Shown: positions 32,215 through 44,805, counted from the stretch's first letter. The stretch is DNA of 64,000 nucleotides from Bryoerythrophyllum caledonicum (GCA_963971425.1 OZ020519.1:6526028-6590027); one strand, 5' to 3'. The notes: generated by a model not told the origin, from the letters alone. Translations and numbers: made by a program.

Positions 32215-32935
32215 TAGAAAGGATGAAAAAATGAGGTTTTTTTGGTAGTTTTAACCATAGAATCTCAATTATGACTTATTCAGTAATGTACTCACAAAAT
32301 TTCATAAAGTATTACCCCACGGATTGAAAGATTACAATGTTTGAAGTAGTGAAAAGGCTCATTTTCTTCCTTGCGTTTATTAGATCAGCAGATTTTGACT
32401 TAAATTGGTGTCCAATTTTTGCACTATAAAAGGTCTCAATTAATTACCATAATGTTAAGCAAGATGTTAGTTTGCTCCATTCCAATTTTTAGAGGTAAAA
32501 AAGCAGTGTAGCATATTCAAAAAAATTGTGCAATGAGTGGGTGTTCAAAAATTCTCAATTCACGATATATTTTTTTGTGAACTTGATATTGTTTGCAATG
32601 AGAATCGAAATGGTCAATAAGAAGGTTTACATCATATAATGCGGTAGGAAAAATCAAAAGTGAATCATATGAAGATCTCAAAGATTTATGTGGAAAGGTA
32701 GAAGTTTTTTTGGTACCTTGGCCGAAAATGTGTGAAAATGTGTGAAAATAATTGACTTGGATTAATATTCTATTTTACCAAATAACTAACAACATGCTTA
32801 ACACGATGCTATTGGATTTAGATCTTGTGTAGTGCACATTTTTTTAGAGGTAGACAAGGGGTGTAGCATATTCAAAAAAATTGTGCAATGAGTGGAAGTT
32901 CAAAATTTGTTATTCCATACTAATAGTGACTATCG
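32215..32935 (+). repeat. Dispersed repeat family, copy B
   Basis: Matches copies A and C up to about 32740 (CACGGATTGAAAGATTA, GATCAGCAGATTTTGACTT, GGTCAATAAGAAGGTTTACA). A partial internal duplication repeats GTGTAGCATATTCAAAAAAA and TTGTGCAATGAGTGG at 32507 and 32861. It ends just before the ParB-like ORF at 32973 and may be its leader. Confidence 0.7.
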
Positions 32936-32972
32936 TTTTGTAATTATATACAGGTTTTTTGGGTGTTGCGTT

Positions 32973-33068
32973 ATGGCACCACCAAAAATTGACAGAATCT
33001 GGGAGAGCCACGGTTGGTGGATCGCGGAAGTGGATGAGTCGAGCGCCTTTTAGTGGGTGATGGCTTAT
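32973..33068 (+). pseudogene. 5' fragment of the ParB-like element ORF, cut off by copia
   Basis: ATG at 32973 opens MAPPKIDRIWESHGWW. TAG lies in frame at 33051, where one C-to-T change from CAG would explain it. The frame then reads WVMAY up to the copia target duplication (CTTAT, 33064-33068). It resumes in the same frame at 37985 with PFELGKRTSV, so the copia element split one continuous reading frame. Confidence 0.7.
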
Positions 33069-33233
33069 TATTGGATCTCAAGAGTAGAGAAGATGAATTA
33101 AGGTGAGACGTAAGTCTCTTAAATACAAAGTGGGTGCAGATGCACAGCAGCCCTTGGCTACAAGGGAAGGTGTAACCTAACCCTAACCTAATGTGATGAA
33201 TGTCTACAGTGAAGGTTTCTTCTAGTAACAACA
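33069..33233 (-). repeat. Copia 3' LTR
   Basis: 165 bp, near-identical to 37815-37979. On the minus strand it starts TGTTGTTACTAGAAG and ends GAGATCCAATA. Confidence 0.93.
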
Positions 33234-33318
33234 CCCTCCCTGAAACCGGAAGTGGAAGAAGTGATAAGTACTTGAGGTCAATTTACAGAAAGAAAAATTT
33301 ATGGTACTACAAATGTGT

Positions 33319-36300
33319 TCATTGGTTGTCGTTGTTAGAGCTTACAGTAGAGTGGGTGCTACTGTATTGGAAAAGTTGCTTGCAGTTGTTGAATTTGATG
33401 CGTCCAAGTGCCTTTGTGAGCATGTCAGCAGGTTGTTGATCTGTTGGTGTATAAGTGATGTTGACCAATCGTTTGTTGACCATATCTCTGACATAATTTA
33501 GGTGTATTTCAAAATGTTTTGTCTTGGGGTGAAATTGCAGGTTGTCAGAGATCTTGATGGCACTTTGGTTGTCACACTGAATATTTGTTGGTTTGTTGGG
33601 GTCAAAACCAAGTTCTTGAAGTAATACCCGTATCCACATTGCTTCTTTGGTTGCCTCAACCAATGAATGGAATTCAGATTCGGTGGACGATAAAGCTATA
33701 TAAGTTTGTTTTTTTGTGTTCCACGTGACTGGAATATTGTTGATGGAAAAAATGTAGGCGCCAGTGGATTTCCGTTGGTCAAGGTCACCACCCCAATCTG
33801 CATCGCTGTATCCAATGAGTTCGATTTTGTCTTGTCGGGAATAAAATAGACCTTGTGATGTTGTTCCGCGGATATAGCGTAAGATGTGTTTGGCAGCTTG
33901 GAAATGGGCGAGTTGCGGGGATGAATTGAACCTAGATAGTAGGTTAATAGGATACGTAGGATCGTGCCTTGTGGTGGTGAGGAAAGAGAGTTTACCGATT
34001 AAAGATCGGTAAGTGGTAGGATCAAAATTTGGAGTGCCAGTTTGACTTGAAGTAGTGAAACCGGGCGGTAGAGGGGTTTGTGTGGGATTGCACTCTTGCA
34101 TCCCATAGTTTTCTAGTATGCTTTGAGCATAGGTGGCTTGGTGGATAAGGATGCCTCGGGATGATATGATAAATTCTATTCCTGTGAACTTGGTGAGACC
34201 GCGGAGGTATGACATCCTGAATCGAGCCATTAACTTTTTTTTAAGCCAGGCGATCATGGTTTTGTGATTGCCGATGAGTAATAAGTCATCGACATAAAGT
34301 ATGAGTATGATGATGAAATTGCCTTGTCGAAATAAATATAGATTGTTGTCGGCGTGAGATGGTTGCAGTCCATGTTTTTTAAGCCAACGGCTTATTTTTC
34401 GGTTCCAGTTGCGGGCGGACTGTTTCAATCCATATAAAGAACGATGTAGCTTGCAAACTAAATCCTCTTTTCCTCGAATTTTGTGCCCAGGTGGTTGATG
34501 TATGTAAACTTTTTCCTTGAGGTGACTGTTGAGATAGGCGGTTTTTACATCAAGGTGGTGTGTTTTCCATCCAAAAGTGGCGGCTAGAGCTATAGCAATT
34601 TTAATTATGTTATACTTGGCGATGGATGCAAAAGTTTCGTTGTAATCAATACCTTCTCGTTGTTGGAATCCTCGTGCTACAAGTCGAGCTTTATAGCGTT
34701 CGGGTATATCACCTTGAGCTGGTTTTAGTTTGAATATCCATTTTGAAGTGATGGCTCTGTGTCCGATGGATAACTTTGTAAAAGTCCATGTTTTGTTTTC
34801 CTCGAGGCTATCCAGTTCTTCTTTCATGGCTTGTGTCCAATGGGGGTCTTTCAAGGCATCTCGATATGTGAGCTCAGAATCTTCAATGGCTCCAATGTAT
34901 CTGTCGAGTCTCGTCGAAGGTCGTCGCATGCGGTTTGAGCGTCGCAATGATGGGGTTGGTTCGATAATTTTGGGTGGAGGTGGAGAATGATACTCGGGTG
35001 TAAGAGAGTGTGATGGAGCATCATTGGATGGAAGTTGGGATATTGTTGGAGGTTCCTGTGGAATGGATATGGCAGATGGTGTAATATGGGGAGTGGATGA
35101 GACGGAGGTCGGGATAATCACCTTGAATTGGTCACATATATGGTCGATTTGTGTGGTCATATTCGGGTGGGTATATCCAAATTTGTCTTCATCGATTTTG
35201 ATGTCTTGTGATATGATGATGCGTTGTGTTTGGGGGTCATAGCATCGATATCCCTTGGTTGATTCGTCACGTCCTAATAGTATATATTTTGTTGATTTTG
35301 ATGACAGTTTGTGTCGTTTTTCTTTTGGGATATGTTCGTATATTCGTGTGCCGAATGTTCGAATTTGGGAGACATCGGGTTTGTTGCCGGAGAAGGCTTC
35401 TTCGGGTGTCGTGTTGTTTAATGCTCTTGTCGGAAGTCGGTTTGTAAGATATGCTGCGGCTTTGATTGCTTCTGACCATAACTATTTTGGTAAAGAGTGT
35501 TGAAAACACAAGCACCTTGCCATTTCTACTATGGAGCGGTTTTTTCTTTCAGCTACTCCATTCCTTTGAGGAGTATAAGTTTGTGTGAATTCATGGTGAA
35601 TCCCGGAGTTGATGAGTAATTCATCAAATGCTTTGGATGTGTATTCCGTTCCATTATCGGTTTAGAATTCTTTGATACGTTTGCTAGTCCGATTTTCAAG
35701 ACGGTTTTTGAATTTTATAAATTTGTAAATGACTTGGTCTTTGGTCTTGATGAGAGATATCCATAATTTTCGGCTATAATCATCAATAAATGTGACAAAG
35801 TAGCGTGCTCCGGTGATGGATGGCCGTTTGAAGGGTCCGCACACATCACTATGTACTATTTGAAGTACTTCCGTTGTGTGTGGTGTGCTTGTAGGGAAGG
35901 CTTTACGACTCTGTTTACCTTGTTGGCACATGTCGCATATAATGTCGAGATGTGGTAAACGTGGCAATCCGTTCACAATCCCTAATTTTGACATAATGTG
36001 CAAGGTTTTAAAATTAATGTGCCCCAACCTTTGATGCCATAGTAATATTTTGGCTTTGATTTTTTTATTGGGTTCTAATGCATTGAGTTTGGGCCATATT
36101 GTGGTTTCTAACTTATATAGCCCCTTGCCTTGCATTCTAGTCCCATATCCAATAGTTTCTTTGGAATAGCTGTCTTGGAGTATAACTCCTTTGTTGTGGA
36201 ACTTCACATATATATCCTCATCGGTAATACGTCCCACGGATAAAAGATTGCGTTGAATACCCGGCACATACAAAATATTTTTAAATTTCTTGGATTTTCC

Positions 36301-37737
36301 TCCGGAGAGAATAACATTCATAGTGCCTTTGCCCTTGACTTTGTGTGGCTCACCCCCCGCGGCTAACATTTGGCTACTACTAGCATATGCTTGCACATCG
36401 CTCAAAAGGCTAAGATCCCCCGTAACATGATGTGTTGCCCCGGAATCTAGTACCCATGTGGGCTGTGATTTTTCTGCCATGTTGGTTTCTACCTCACAAA
36501 TATTTGTCTCACACATATATGCCTCTAAGATGCTTCCTGCACTCTCATTGCCACTGTTGGTGGAGTCAGATTCGGATTTAGGGTTTTTACCTTTGGAGAT
36601 AATGTTGGCATGCCCATGTGGGCGGCGTTTGAGTTTTCCTTCCAAGGTTTTCACTTGTTCAATAGCCTGGCGCAATAGTTGGCAATCCCGCTCAATATGG
36701 CCTTCTTCTCCGCAATAGTTACAGATCCAGCTTCCTTTGGAGCGTTCCCCACGTGAGTTCCCTTGTGCTCCTTGGTAATCACGTCGGTTGCCTCGGGAAC
36801 TCTGCCAGTTCTCCTGTGACGGTTGGCCGTCGCCGCTTCCTTGGCCGTGAGCTTCTACTCGGTAGCTGTCTCCGCTCCTCTCGTGGCCGCGCCTGCCATT
36901 CTCCCTTCGGCGATCGCCTGCAATTCTCCCTTCGCCGTGCCTGCCATTTTTCCCGCGCGTGTTGTTCGTCCATCGCCGATCGTTGCTGCAAGGTTTGCTT
37001 CGGCCGTCGCCTCCTGCTCCACCGCTTGCCTTGTTAGGGTTTGCTTTCTTGAAAGCTAGAGCTTCAGCTTCGCCCTCCTTGGCGGCGTCTAGTTTCAGCT
37101 GTAGTTCTTCAACGAGCAGCCGTGCTTCTATTTCGAGAAACGATGGTAGTTCCTCTCTGCTGGTTTGAGTCCTGCAAAACAACTTATACTCAGCAGGCAA
37201 TGAGTTCAGTAGCACTAACGTGCACAGATCCTCAGGTATGCCAACTTCCATGCTCTTCAACTGATCCATTGTGTCCTTCACGCCAGTCATGTACTGCTCC
37301 ATTGTGATGGTTTCTTCATTTGGAAGAGATACTGATTTTCTGAGTAGCATGAGACGACGAGATCCAGATCTCGACTGATATCTGTCTTTCAATGCTGTCC
37401 AGAGAAGATGCGGGTCCTTGAATCTAGAAACAACTGGCACGACTGAGTCTTATACTGAATCAGTGAGTGCCTGCAATGCTATCTTTCTACCTTCTCTTTC
37501 TCTCTTAGATGCAGATCTAGATGGAGGCGTGATGCAGTAATTCCATACTTGGTGCCTCTCTAGAATTTGTTTGAGACGAAATGCCCACACTTGATAGTTG
37601 CCTAATCCATCAAGCCGGCTTGATTCAGGGATTGAGATCTCTATCTCTCTCCTACTAGTGTGATTTGTCTCTGATGTAGCACCTAGCATGTTTGATGTGC
37701 GTTCAGCTATTTCACTGATTGCCTCATCTGTGTCCAT
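33319..37737 (-). pseudogene. Copia Gag-Pol polyprotein with three nonsense codons
   Basis: From ATG 37737 (MDTDEAIS) one frame runs 1473 codons to 33319 without any frameshift. Visible in order: Gag (LDGLGNYQVWAFRLKQIL; LLNSLPAEY), a zinc knuckle (CNYCGEEGHIERDC), protease (WVLDSGATHHVTG), integrase (HQRLGHINFKTL, CDMCQQGK, HSDVCGPF, TDNGTEY, NGVAERKNR), reverse transcriptase (VKTAYLNSHL and the active site LYVDDLLLIG) and RNase H (YSDADWGGDL, QCDNQSAIK). In-frame stops are TAA at 37450, TAA at 35662 and TAG at 35482. The first and third are each one transition from Gln codons. With so few lesions and about 3.6 percent LTR divergence, this is a young, recently silenced copy. Confidence 0.9.
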
Positions 37738-37802
37738 GCCTCCTAGGTGCTACTGATCTATCTCTAGAACTATGCCCTAGATCTCTGTAGATCTGAACTT
37801 GA

Positions 37803-37814
37803 GCTCTGATACCA
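37803..37814 (-). promoter_or_regulatory. Copia primer-binding site
   Basis: Minus strand TGGTATCAGAGC, the complement of the initiator methionine tRNA 3' end in plants, directly next to the 5' LTR end. Confidence 0.9.
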
Positions 37815-37979
37815 TATTGGATCTCAAGAGTAGAGAAGATGAATTACGGTGAGACGTAAGTCTCTTAAATATAAAGTGGGTGCAGATGCACAGCAGTCCT
37901 TGGCTGCAAGGGAAGGTGTAACCTAACCCTAACCTAATGTGATCAATGTCTACAGTGAAGGTTTCTTCTAGTAATAACA
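37815..37979 (-). repeat. Copia 5' LTR
   Basis: 165 bp. On the minus strand it starts TGTTATTACTAGAAG and ends GAGATCCAATA. It carries a short CCCTAACC tract, also present in the other LTR, that is not telomeric. Confidence 0.93.
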
Positions 37980-37984
37980 CTTAT

Positions 37985-40900
37985 CCCTTTGAGCTGGGAA
38001 AGCGTACATCGGTGTTGAGGAAGAGTTTTGGCAAAATCCAGGCAATCACTCTTCGACGTGATGATATGGTATACATAACTTACGCAGTGGATCCAGGTCA
38101 ATCGGAGGTGAAGACTTCTCTTTTGAAGAAGTTGTTTCTTGCACTTGTCCCTTTGAATCTTCTTCAAAATCCAGGTCAAGTGAAATTTCCCAAATCAATG
38201 CAGACATTTTGGTTAAACATCTCTCTTGCGGTACGAACTGCCAGTCACAATAACGTCTTAGCTTGTTTAGCGTTATCACCGGAGATGGTGCTGAAGGCTA
38301 AGAAGATTATGGAGGAATATATTAGATATGAGGCATTACGGGAGAGGGACCCATCACGTGCGACAATTCAAGCCCCACCAGCGGAACCAGAAGAAAACAA
38401 AAGTTTATCAAATTCTTGCTGAGCCATTGCAATTGGATTGGCGACCACTAGAGGGAGGAATGGGAAGTGGAGGCCAACATCCCACCAGAACTTCTGAGGT
38501 ACAAACATTACCTAATCCTCCATTAACGAGTAGACGTCCTACAAAGAGGCCACGGCGTGTTGAGAGTGATGTAGCTTCTGGTTCAAGAGAAGGCCCATCA
38601 AGTTTGGATCCAAGCGCGAGGAGGTTGAGTGAGAGAAGTGTATGATCGGGTGGTAGGGTTCCTAGGTCGGGGCCTAGGATGTCTGATGGTCATTGTAGGG
38701 CTCCTGCATCTACTCCGGGAGATTTGGCTGATTTGTCAGCCATGCCGACGGAGGAAGAAACATTTTACAACTTATCAGACAATATACCAGAGGATTTTGA
38801 AGACAATGCGGATATACCATATGATGTTTCAACTTTAATGTATTTAAAAGCACCAGTGCTTACAACGAAGGAGATTGCAAAAGGATCAGTGTGGAGGAAT
38901 TTTGTGTTTAAGGCACACATAGATCACATTGTCTCTGTGGAGAATCCGGAAACGAACCACCACGTTTTATCACCGAAGAGGGTCAGAGAAGTATTTAACC
39001 GCTTAAGAGACCCAGAATCCCCAACTCGGGTGGGTAGATTAATACTTTGATCGATTAAATACATCGTGTATACTACCACCGATGATAGGGTCGTTGAAAA
39101 GGAGGAGTTGCCATTTCCGTCGGTAGAAACAACACGAGAGTTTGAGCACATGTTCATTGCACACGGGAGTGCTTCTGCACATGGTGCCATGGGATCCCAA
39201 TATTCTTGGCTTCAAGATCATATCATTTGGGAACCAGTGGATGGGCAACACATAGTAGCAGCTTGTAAGTTTTCACAACAACAATGGAAAGATGGTCTTA
39301 TGCCTTTAAATAAATATCTAGACACGTTCGAGCGGCGAGAGGCCTCTTTTGTGGTGTATGATGATCGTCACTTTTACATTGAGAAGTCTGCGCGGATCAA
39401 CGTAGCAGAGTTCCAAAGATAATCATATTTTACCATGGAGGAGGATTTGAGGAAGCTCCGCCAGATTTGGGATTTAAACGGGAGGCCTGATAGCACACTA
39501 CATGCAAACGATGCACGCAGGACTGTTGCTTTGGTGAGTGCGGCAAGTGTAGTGCATAAATTACCCAAGGGGGATGGAGTTGTCACGGTGAAGAGGTTGG
39601 CCAAAAACATGGAGGAACTGACCGATCATGCATGGAATCCGAGCAATGATTGCTTTGAAGCTATCGTTCAAGTATGCAAGGACTACGAAGACGGCATTCT
39701 CTATTACAGCAACGAGAAAGAGGACAAGTCGAAGGACATGGCAAGGAAAAAAGAAGTGGATCCAAATGTGGACGTACGACCAACAAGAAAGGAGATGGCT
39801 AAGAATTGGTTGAGGCCGTTAGGTACGGTTCCGAATCCATATTATCTTCGGTTGGCAAAGTCTGCTGCAGCGAAGCCGGTGAAGGAGGATGGAGTAAGAC
39901 CTCGTCAAACATATTACTTCGACGATGTAAAAGTCAAGAATCCACATCCTCGTACGATTGCCCGTGTGGTTTACCAATATCAGAGACGAGAAGCTGTGAT
40001 GAATTCCATCCGTTGGTTGATGGTGGAGAACAAGGAAAATACACCTAATTCCATAGAGGAGTTCTTTTGTATCTCTGTAGAGAAGTATTTTCCAAGGAGT
40101 AACGAACAACTTGATACCTTTCGAAAGCTTTTGAATGCTACCACAAAAAAAGCTTGAACTGCTCATGTGCTGGGGAAGGTGTCTAAACTAGAAGACATAG
40201 GCTACCTCATCACCCCTTCCATCAGGTTTCATCATGGTACCATTGCAGCAGGAGGGATGGATACATTGGATTGTCCGTGGATGTGGGAGGGTTGGCTACT
40301 ACTAATTGGGAATGGCAAACGAAAGTCAGGAGGCCAGGCCAGAACGACACAAAGAGTCTTCTTCCGGTTCAGTGTAGAAGAGGGTTATTCCGCACCGACT
40401 ACATAGAGTTGGGGAAACCATGTTTGTGGGTGATTGATTGTCGACGTGGCGGTGGGAGGCATGGAGATGGTCATTGGAGAGACCCCCAGTTATCCGCAGC
40501 TTTTGCACAGTTGACATTATGGATGACAAATATTGAACGATGGAATGTCATCTTCTTATTACTAGCGGCCTTGTATGCGAACGAACAATTTTTCACAAAA
40601 GTGTATCTTTCAGAGGGATGTACTATTCGACGTGGATGTTGGACATTTGATCCAAACTTGATTAATCCCTATGCTCTTGATTTTACAGAGAATGGACGTG
40701 TGGAGCAAGTAGTACAACCAATTGGCAATGTTGTGATTTATATGCAGCACCCTGTGGGTACATCTCCTGGCCCAAACTATGTTTCTGGAGTCCTTCCACT
40801 TTCACTTGTATTCTTGGATCACTGGAGTGAGGCACGCCAACCCTCTGAAGTTGATTCTCTTGAGAGATCTCCATCAGAGCTGACAAGACTAGTGAGCTCA

Positions 40901-41869
40901 TTTTTGCCCCGTGGTTGGGGTTTAGTGGCGTGTAACATATCTACGGCCATTCCCACGATCCTTCAAGGAGATTTTCAGGGATCTGAGATTTTTATCATTG
41001 ACGATTGTACAGACAGAGTTTCATTCTTATACAATGAGTTGTCCGACAATTTCCAAGGACAATTGTTGGTCAGGACTGGTAGAACAAGTACTCGTTGCAA
41101 CATCGTACATGAGACCGAAGAGGCGGTTGGTGGAGGGAGGAATGAAGACGACAATGAGGATGGAGGTGATTTACATGAGAGATTGCCACATTCAGGTACC
41201 TCTGAAGATTCCTCATCTTGTAGTAGCCCGAGCTACAGGACTTCAGATAGCAATAAAGATGAAGTGAACCAGTCTCCTCCAAGAGAGAGTATTTCATCAA
41301 CGCAGCGAGCGGTGGAAGATATTTCAGAGGAGACGTCTACAACACCTATAGAGAGGATGCAAGATACCGGTGTAGTGGATGTTAGTTTGGCGGCAGTGGC
41401 AGGAGGGGGGCGTATATTTGATGGTCCTAGGCTGGAGGTGGGAGAAGAAGAATTGGACTTATTGGAAAAAAATTTGGTACAGAGGAGGATTCTACAGTCT
41501 TTGATGCCTTCTCAATCAGAGCCGGTGTTGAAGACACATGAGACGTTCGGAGGTACTCATAGTGATACCGGACCAAGTTTGCCTTTCGTTCCAAGATCTA
41601 GCGTATTCGAGGATATCATTGCATTTCAGGGGGCCTTCTCCTCAGAGCGAGAGATGTCCTTTAATACAGAGGATGGTTTTTTCTACAATGATGATAGCGT
41701 AAGGCATACGCGGGAGGGTGTTCCTGGAAATTACCGATATGTTGAGTATGTGTCCATTAGCACCGAAGATGTGGAAGATCGTCCAATGCAGGATCATGAA
41801 CTCTCTGCTATGGTAGGTAGCACCATTGGACACGTGGAGGGAGTCGTTGCCCGAGAAGATGACCTTTGA
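37985..41869 (+). pseudogene. Unclassified element ORF with ParB-like motif (broken)
   Basis: Continuation of the ORF starting at 32973, recovered over three frame segments: 37985 to about 38400, 38400 to about 40290, and 40290 to 41869. The middle part (39066-39420) contains IWEPVDGQHIVAACKFS and FERREASFVVYDD, which resembles the DGxHR...V core of ParB/Srx-fold proteins. Downstream lie DCPWMWEGW and NWEWQTKVRRPG, then a region with LPLSLVFLDHW and FLPRGWGLVACNIS that is reminiscent of a Rossmann methyltransferase; this is weak. The last 240 residues are acidic, Ser/Thr-rich and disordered. Stops are TGA 38643, TGA 39048, TAA 39420 and TGA 40155. The sequence is long, intronless and transposon-like. 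The family is not recognised, and the ParB reading is inference. Confidence 0.5.
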
Positions 41870-43200
41870 GATCTGGAGTTATATACTATAGTAGAGCATG
41901 CACGCACTTTAGGTGGTTTAAGTATGTTAGTATAATGTAGTTTTAAGATGTGTCTATCGGTCGGTGGGTGGTATATATTTATATATTGGATAGTCCATAT
42001 AATATGTTTGATTTTAGAATCTCTTAGCAATAGTGTGGAATTGCTTGATTATGTATGTTTTTGCATTATAAAATACAGTGAGGAACTTTACACTGTCTTA
42101 GGAAATTGCATATTTATTTTTGTATCTCTTACACATTGTATTTGTAGTGCAGTACTCTAAAATCCTATAATAACTCAAAACACATTTATAATCTCTTTGG
42201 CCATATGATTATAATTTTGTAGCACGATTTGCAAACTAGATTAGAAATCATATATTTTTTTTAAAAAGGTAGCAAATGTTAAAATTACATTACTTATATC
42301 AATATGAAGATGTCAATGTTTGATACGATAAACACCAAAATTTTGTGACAAAAAACATACTAAACTATTGCCAAATTTTGATTTTTTTTAAGTTATGAGC
42401 AAATAACTTGCGGCTGTCTACCAGCAAGCAGTGCACTTGGCTAAGTGTATAATTGCTTAATTGCGTGTTCATAGTGAACGAAGGGGTAAGGTAGTATTTT
42501 TTTTATCCAAGAAGAGGTCTAGGTAATTGGGCTAGTTAGATGAAAGTGCATGATGTGAATGAAACTACCTAGTGTGGATGAAATTGGTCGATTGGATCAA
42601 TTATAGCTTGGGCCAAATTCTGTGTATTCAATTAGAGATTAGGGTTTTGGAAGGAATGAGAGCTTCGGCCCTCATTCCTCTTACTCTCTCTCTTTTGATT
42701 ATGGGCATGTAGGAGACTTAGGAAGGTGTGCTTTAGGGCGGATTGGTGTTTTAGTGAGGATTATAGGCAAGACTAGGCGTTTTTAGGTGGGATTGTACAT
42801 ATTTTGAGTGAGTAAATTCTTTTTGTGCAACTCCAATGCATGTGTTGAGTAAGATCCGCCCTCCAAAAATGAGATCTAGTTTCTTCTCAGTGTTTGTTGG
42901 AAGTGTAGAGTTTTTGGTAGTGTCGATGAGGACCAAATATTACTAGATCTATCTTAGATATAGCCAATTTACACAATCCTTGTTTTTTAGAGCATATTTT
43001 GGGTTTAGAATTGCGGATAGTGTAGAACAAGACCTAAACATATTTGATCTAAAATATCCAAAGCTCGAAGGCCCAGATTAGGCCCAAGTGCTGCCGAGAC
43101 ATTCAGAACTATTAAGTTAAGTTGGAGAAAGTTCACCATGACTTGGAATGTAAAACCACCTTTCATAGCAAGTCAAGTTCGACATAAATCTTTTCTACAT
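41870..43200. other. No gene seen
   Basis: AT-rich sequence after the ParB-like ORF, possibly including that element's 3' end. No terminal repeats were identified. Confidence 0.4.
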
Positions 43201-43204
43201 TTGT

Positions 43205-43465
43205 AATGAATCAAAATCACACTTCACTAAATACCCTTCTTTATGGTAAACCCATCTACTCTATCAACAATTATCAATGTTTTTATGATTTTTGCATATC
43301 TTTGCATCCACTTAAGATTTCATACAAAGTCCATTCTATAAAAGAAACCTAATAACCGTATGAAAAAACATGTCCAACCAACTAAAATACATCTCCAATG
43401 AATATCAATAATTATCCAAATTTGGAAAACATAAAAGTAGATTGCACATATAATATATTTTGTAG
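43205..43465 (+). repeat. Direct repeat, copy 1
   Basis: About 250 bp shared with 45083-45340, including AAGATTTCATACAAAGTCCA, AAACATAAAAGTAGATTGCA and CATATAATATATTTTGTAG. The two copies are about 1.9 kb apart in the same orientation. Confidence 0.75.
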
Positions 43466-43469
43466 ATTA

Positions 43470-44240
43470 GACAGTAGACTGCAAAACCACCAAGCACCCC
43501 GAATTTTTTACTTATATTTAAAAATGCACTACATTGTCATTGACACCAACTCCAACGCCGATCTTGACATCGACAAACGTGATGCCGAAACCAAGAGAAC
43601 TAACCTAACATGCGTGAATTACAAGCGTAGTAAACAATGCAAGAAAAACGTACATGATAAAGATAATCTAACGTTTAAGATTTATCTCTATCAAAACAGA
43701 AAAAACAATATGATGTTTGTTTAGTAAAGTACCTACGTAAAACCTAGTTACATACTTGTGCAACGTTTTCTGCGCTCTCTCTCAACGTTACTATTGAGGC
43801 CGCCCTAGATTGTTATGTGCATGCCTTTTAGCTTGAGAAATGTGTTTTTAGAGATGTACAATTTTTAAGCTTCAACAATTTGATTTTTTAAATAGATTGC
43901 TTGAGAGATAGAAAGCTTGAACCCTACAAAGAAGCCTCTCAAGTCTACATTTTTGAATGAGAATAGGAGCTGCTTTATACCACCTCTTCTCGAATTTTGA
44001 AGAAGGTAGGGTGTCTTGTATGTCTTGTGAGTGTTAGCAAATATTTCCCATGAATTGGATACCTTAAGTATGCTCCCCTCTTGTTCTCATAGGTTTCATT
44101 TTGGACTGTTCAACCAATTCGAGTTGTTTATTTGTTTATTTTTTTGGTTGGAGGATTCAGTTTCGACATAACTAAAGGATGTTTTTTCCTTGCTGAGGTC
44201 CAAGGTCATGCCATTAAGACGGATAGCTTGAGAACGCGGA
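43470..44240. other. No gene seen
   Basis: Short frames only. A 108-residue frame at 43398-43724 runs out of the repeat and shows no domain. Confidence 0.4.
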
Positions 44241-44242
44241 CA

Positions 44243-44304
44243 TAGGTGTAACATACTTGATTGAGAACATGGCCCTATTTCAATCAAGTAGGTTTCACCT
44301 ATGT
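44243..44304. repeat. Imperfect hairpin, arms about 25 bp
   Basis: ACATAGGTGTAACATACTTG on the left pairs with CAAGTAGGTTTCACCTATGT on the right, allowing a few mismatches, around a short loop that includes GAACATGGCCC. Confidence 0.65.
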
Positions 44305-44402
44305 TACCTTGAGATGTGTAAGAGCTTGAGTATTGATTGTGCTATGCTAATAACAAAGCTTGAAATTTTAGAATGTTATGTGCAGTTACATTTTATGCAT
44401 AA

Positions 44403-44805
44403 GAGCATCAGCAGCTAGGCACGGGCAAGCTGGTTGGCCGAGTCTACAAGTATTGATTTCAGCTGCCGCTCTTCCTCCTCGGGCCAGATCCTTTAGCCAT
44501 GCTTGGCGACTGCCCTTGGCACCATATTCTATGCAAACAATATCACATATGTGGCCACCGTCAATTGCAATGTGCACTGCGTCAACCCTCCGAATCATCC
44601 GGAACTCAATGACGCACACAAAATTCTTCTCCATATCACACCGGAGTGCTATAGCAAAACTTAAGATTAGACCGTGCTGGAGAATTTTTTTGTAGGGCCC
44701 GATGACTTCAAAGCTGTTCATCGGATTGCATTGCGGTAGATATATGACTTGTGCCCTGCCCAATTGCCCAGCTGCCACTTGGCCGGGTGAAGAGTGCGGA
44801 TGCTC
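44403..44805. mobile_element. MITE of PIF/Harbinger type, 403 bp
   Basis: Starts GAGCATCAGCA and ends TGCGGATGCTC, imperfect terminal inverted repeats. It is flanked by TAA at 44400-44402 and 44806-44808, the 3-bp duplication usual for PIF/Harbinger elements. A 130-residue minus-strand frame spans it and has no recognisable domain, so I treat it as chance. Confidence 0.65.

Larger units (their letters stand above)
33069..37979 (-). mobile_element. Complete Ty1/copia retrotransposon
   Basis: A 4911-bp minus-strand element. LTRs 33069-33233 and 37815-37979 are 165 bp each and differ at about six positions. CTTAT lies at 33064-33068 and again at 37980-37984 as a perfect 5-bp duplication. The primer-binding site TGGTATCAGAGC (initiator Met tRNA type) abuts the 5' LTR at 37814-37803, and a purine tract (AGGGAGGG) abuts the 3' LTR at 33234. 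One polyprotein frame with gag, protease, integrase, reverse transcriptase and RNase H fills the interior. Integrase before reverse transcriptase defines copia. Confidence 0.95.

Noticed and set aside
37915-37945. Telomere-like CCCTAACC tract
   Set aside because: Only two units, and it is part of the copia LTR, present in both LTRs.
44386-44778. 130-residue minus-strand frame
   Set aside because: It spans the TAA-flanked MITE and has no domain; chance opening.
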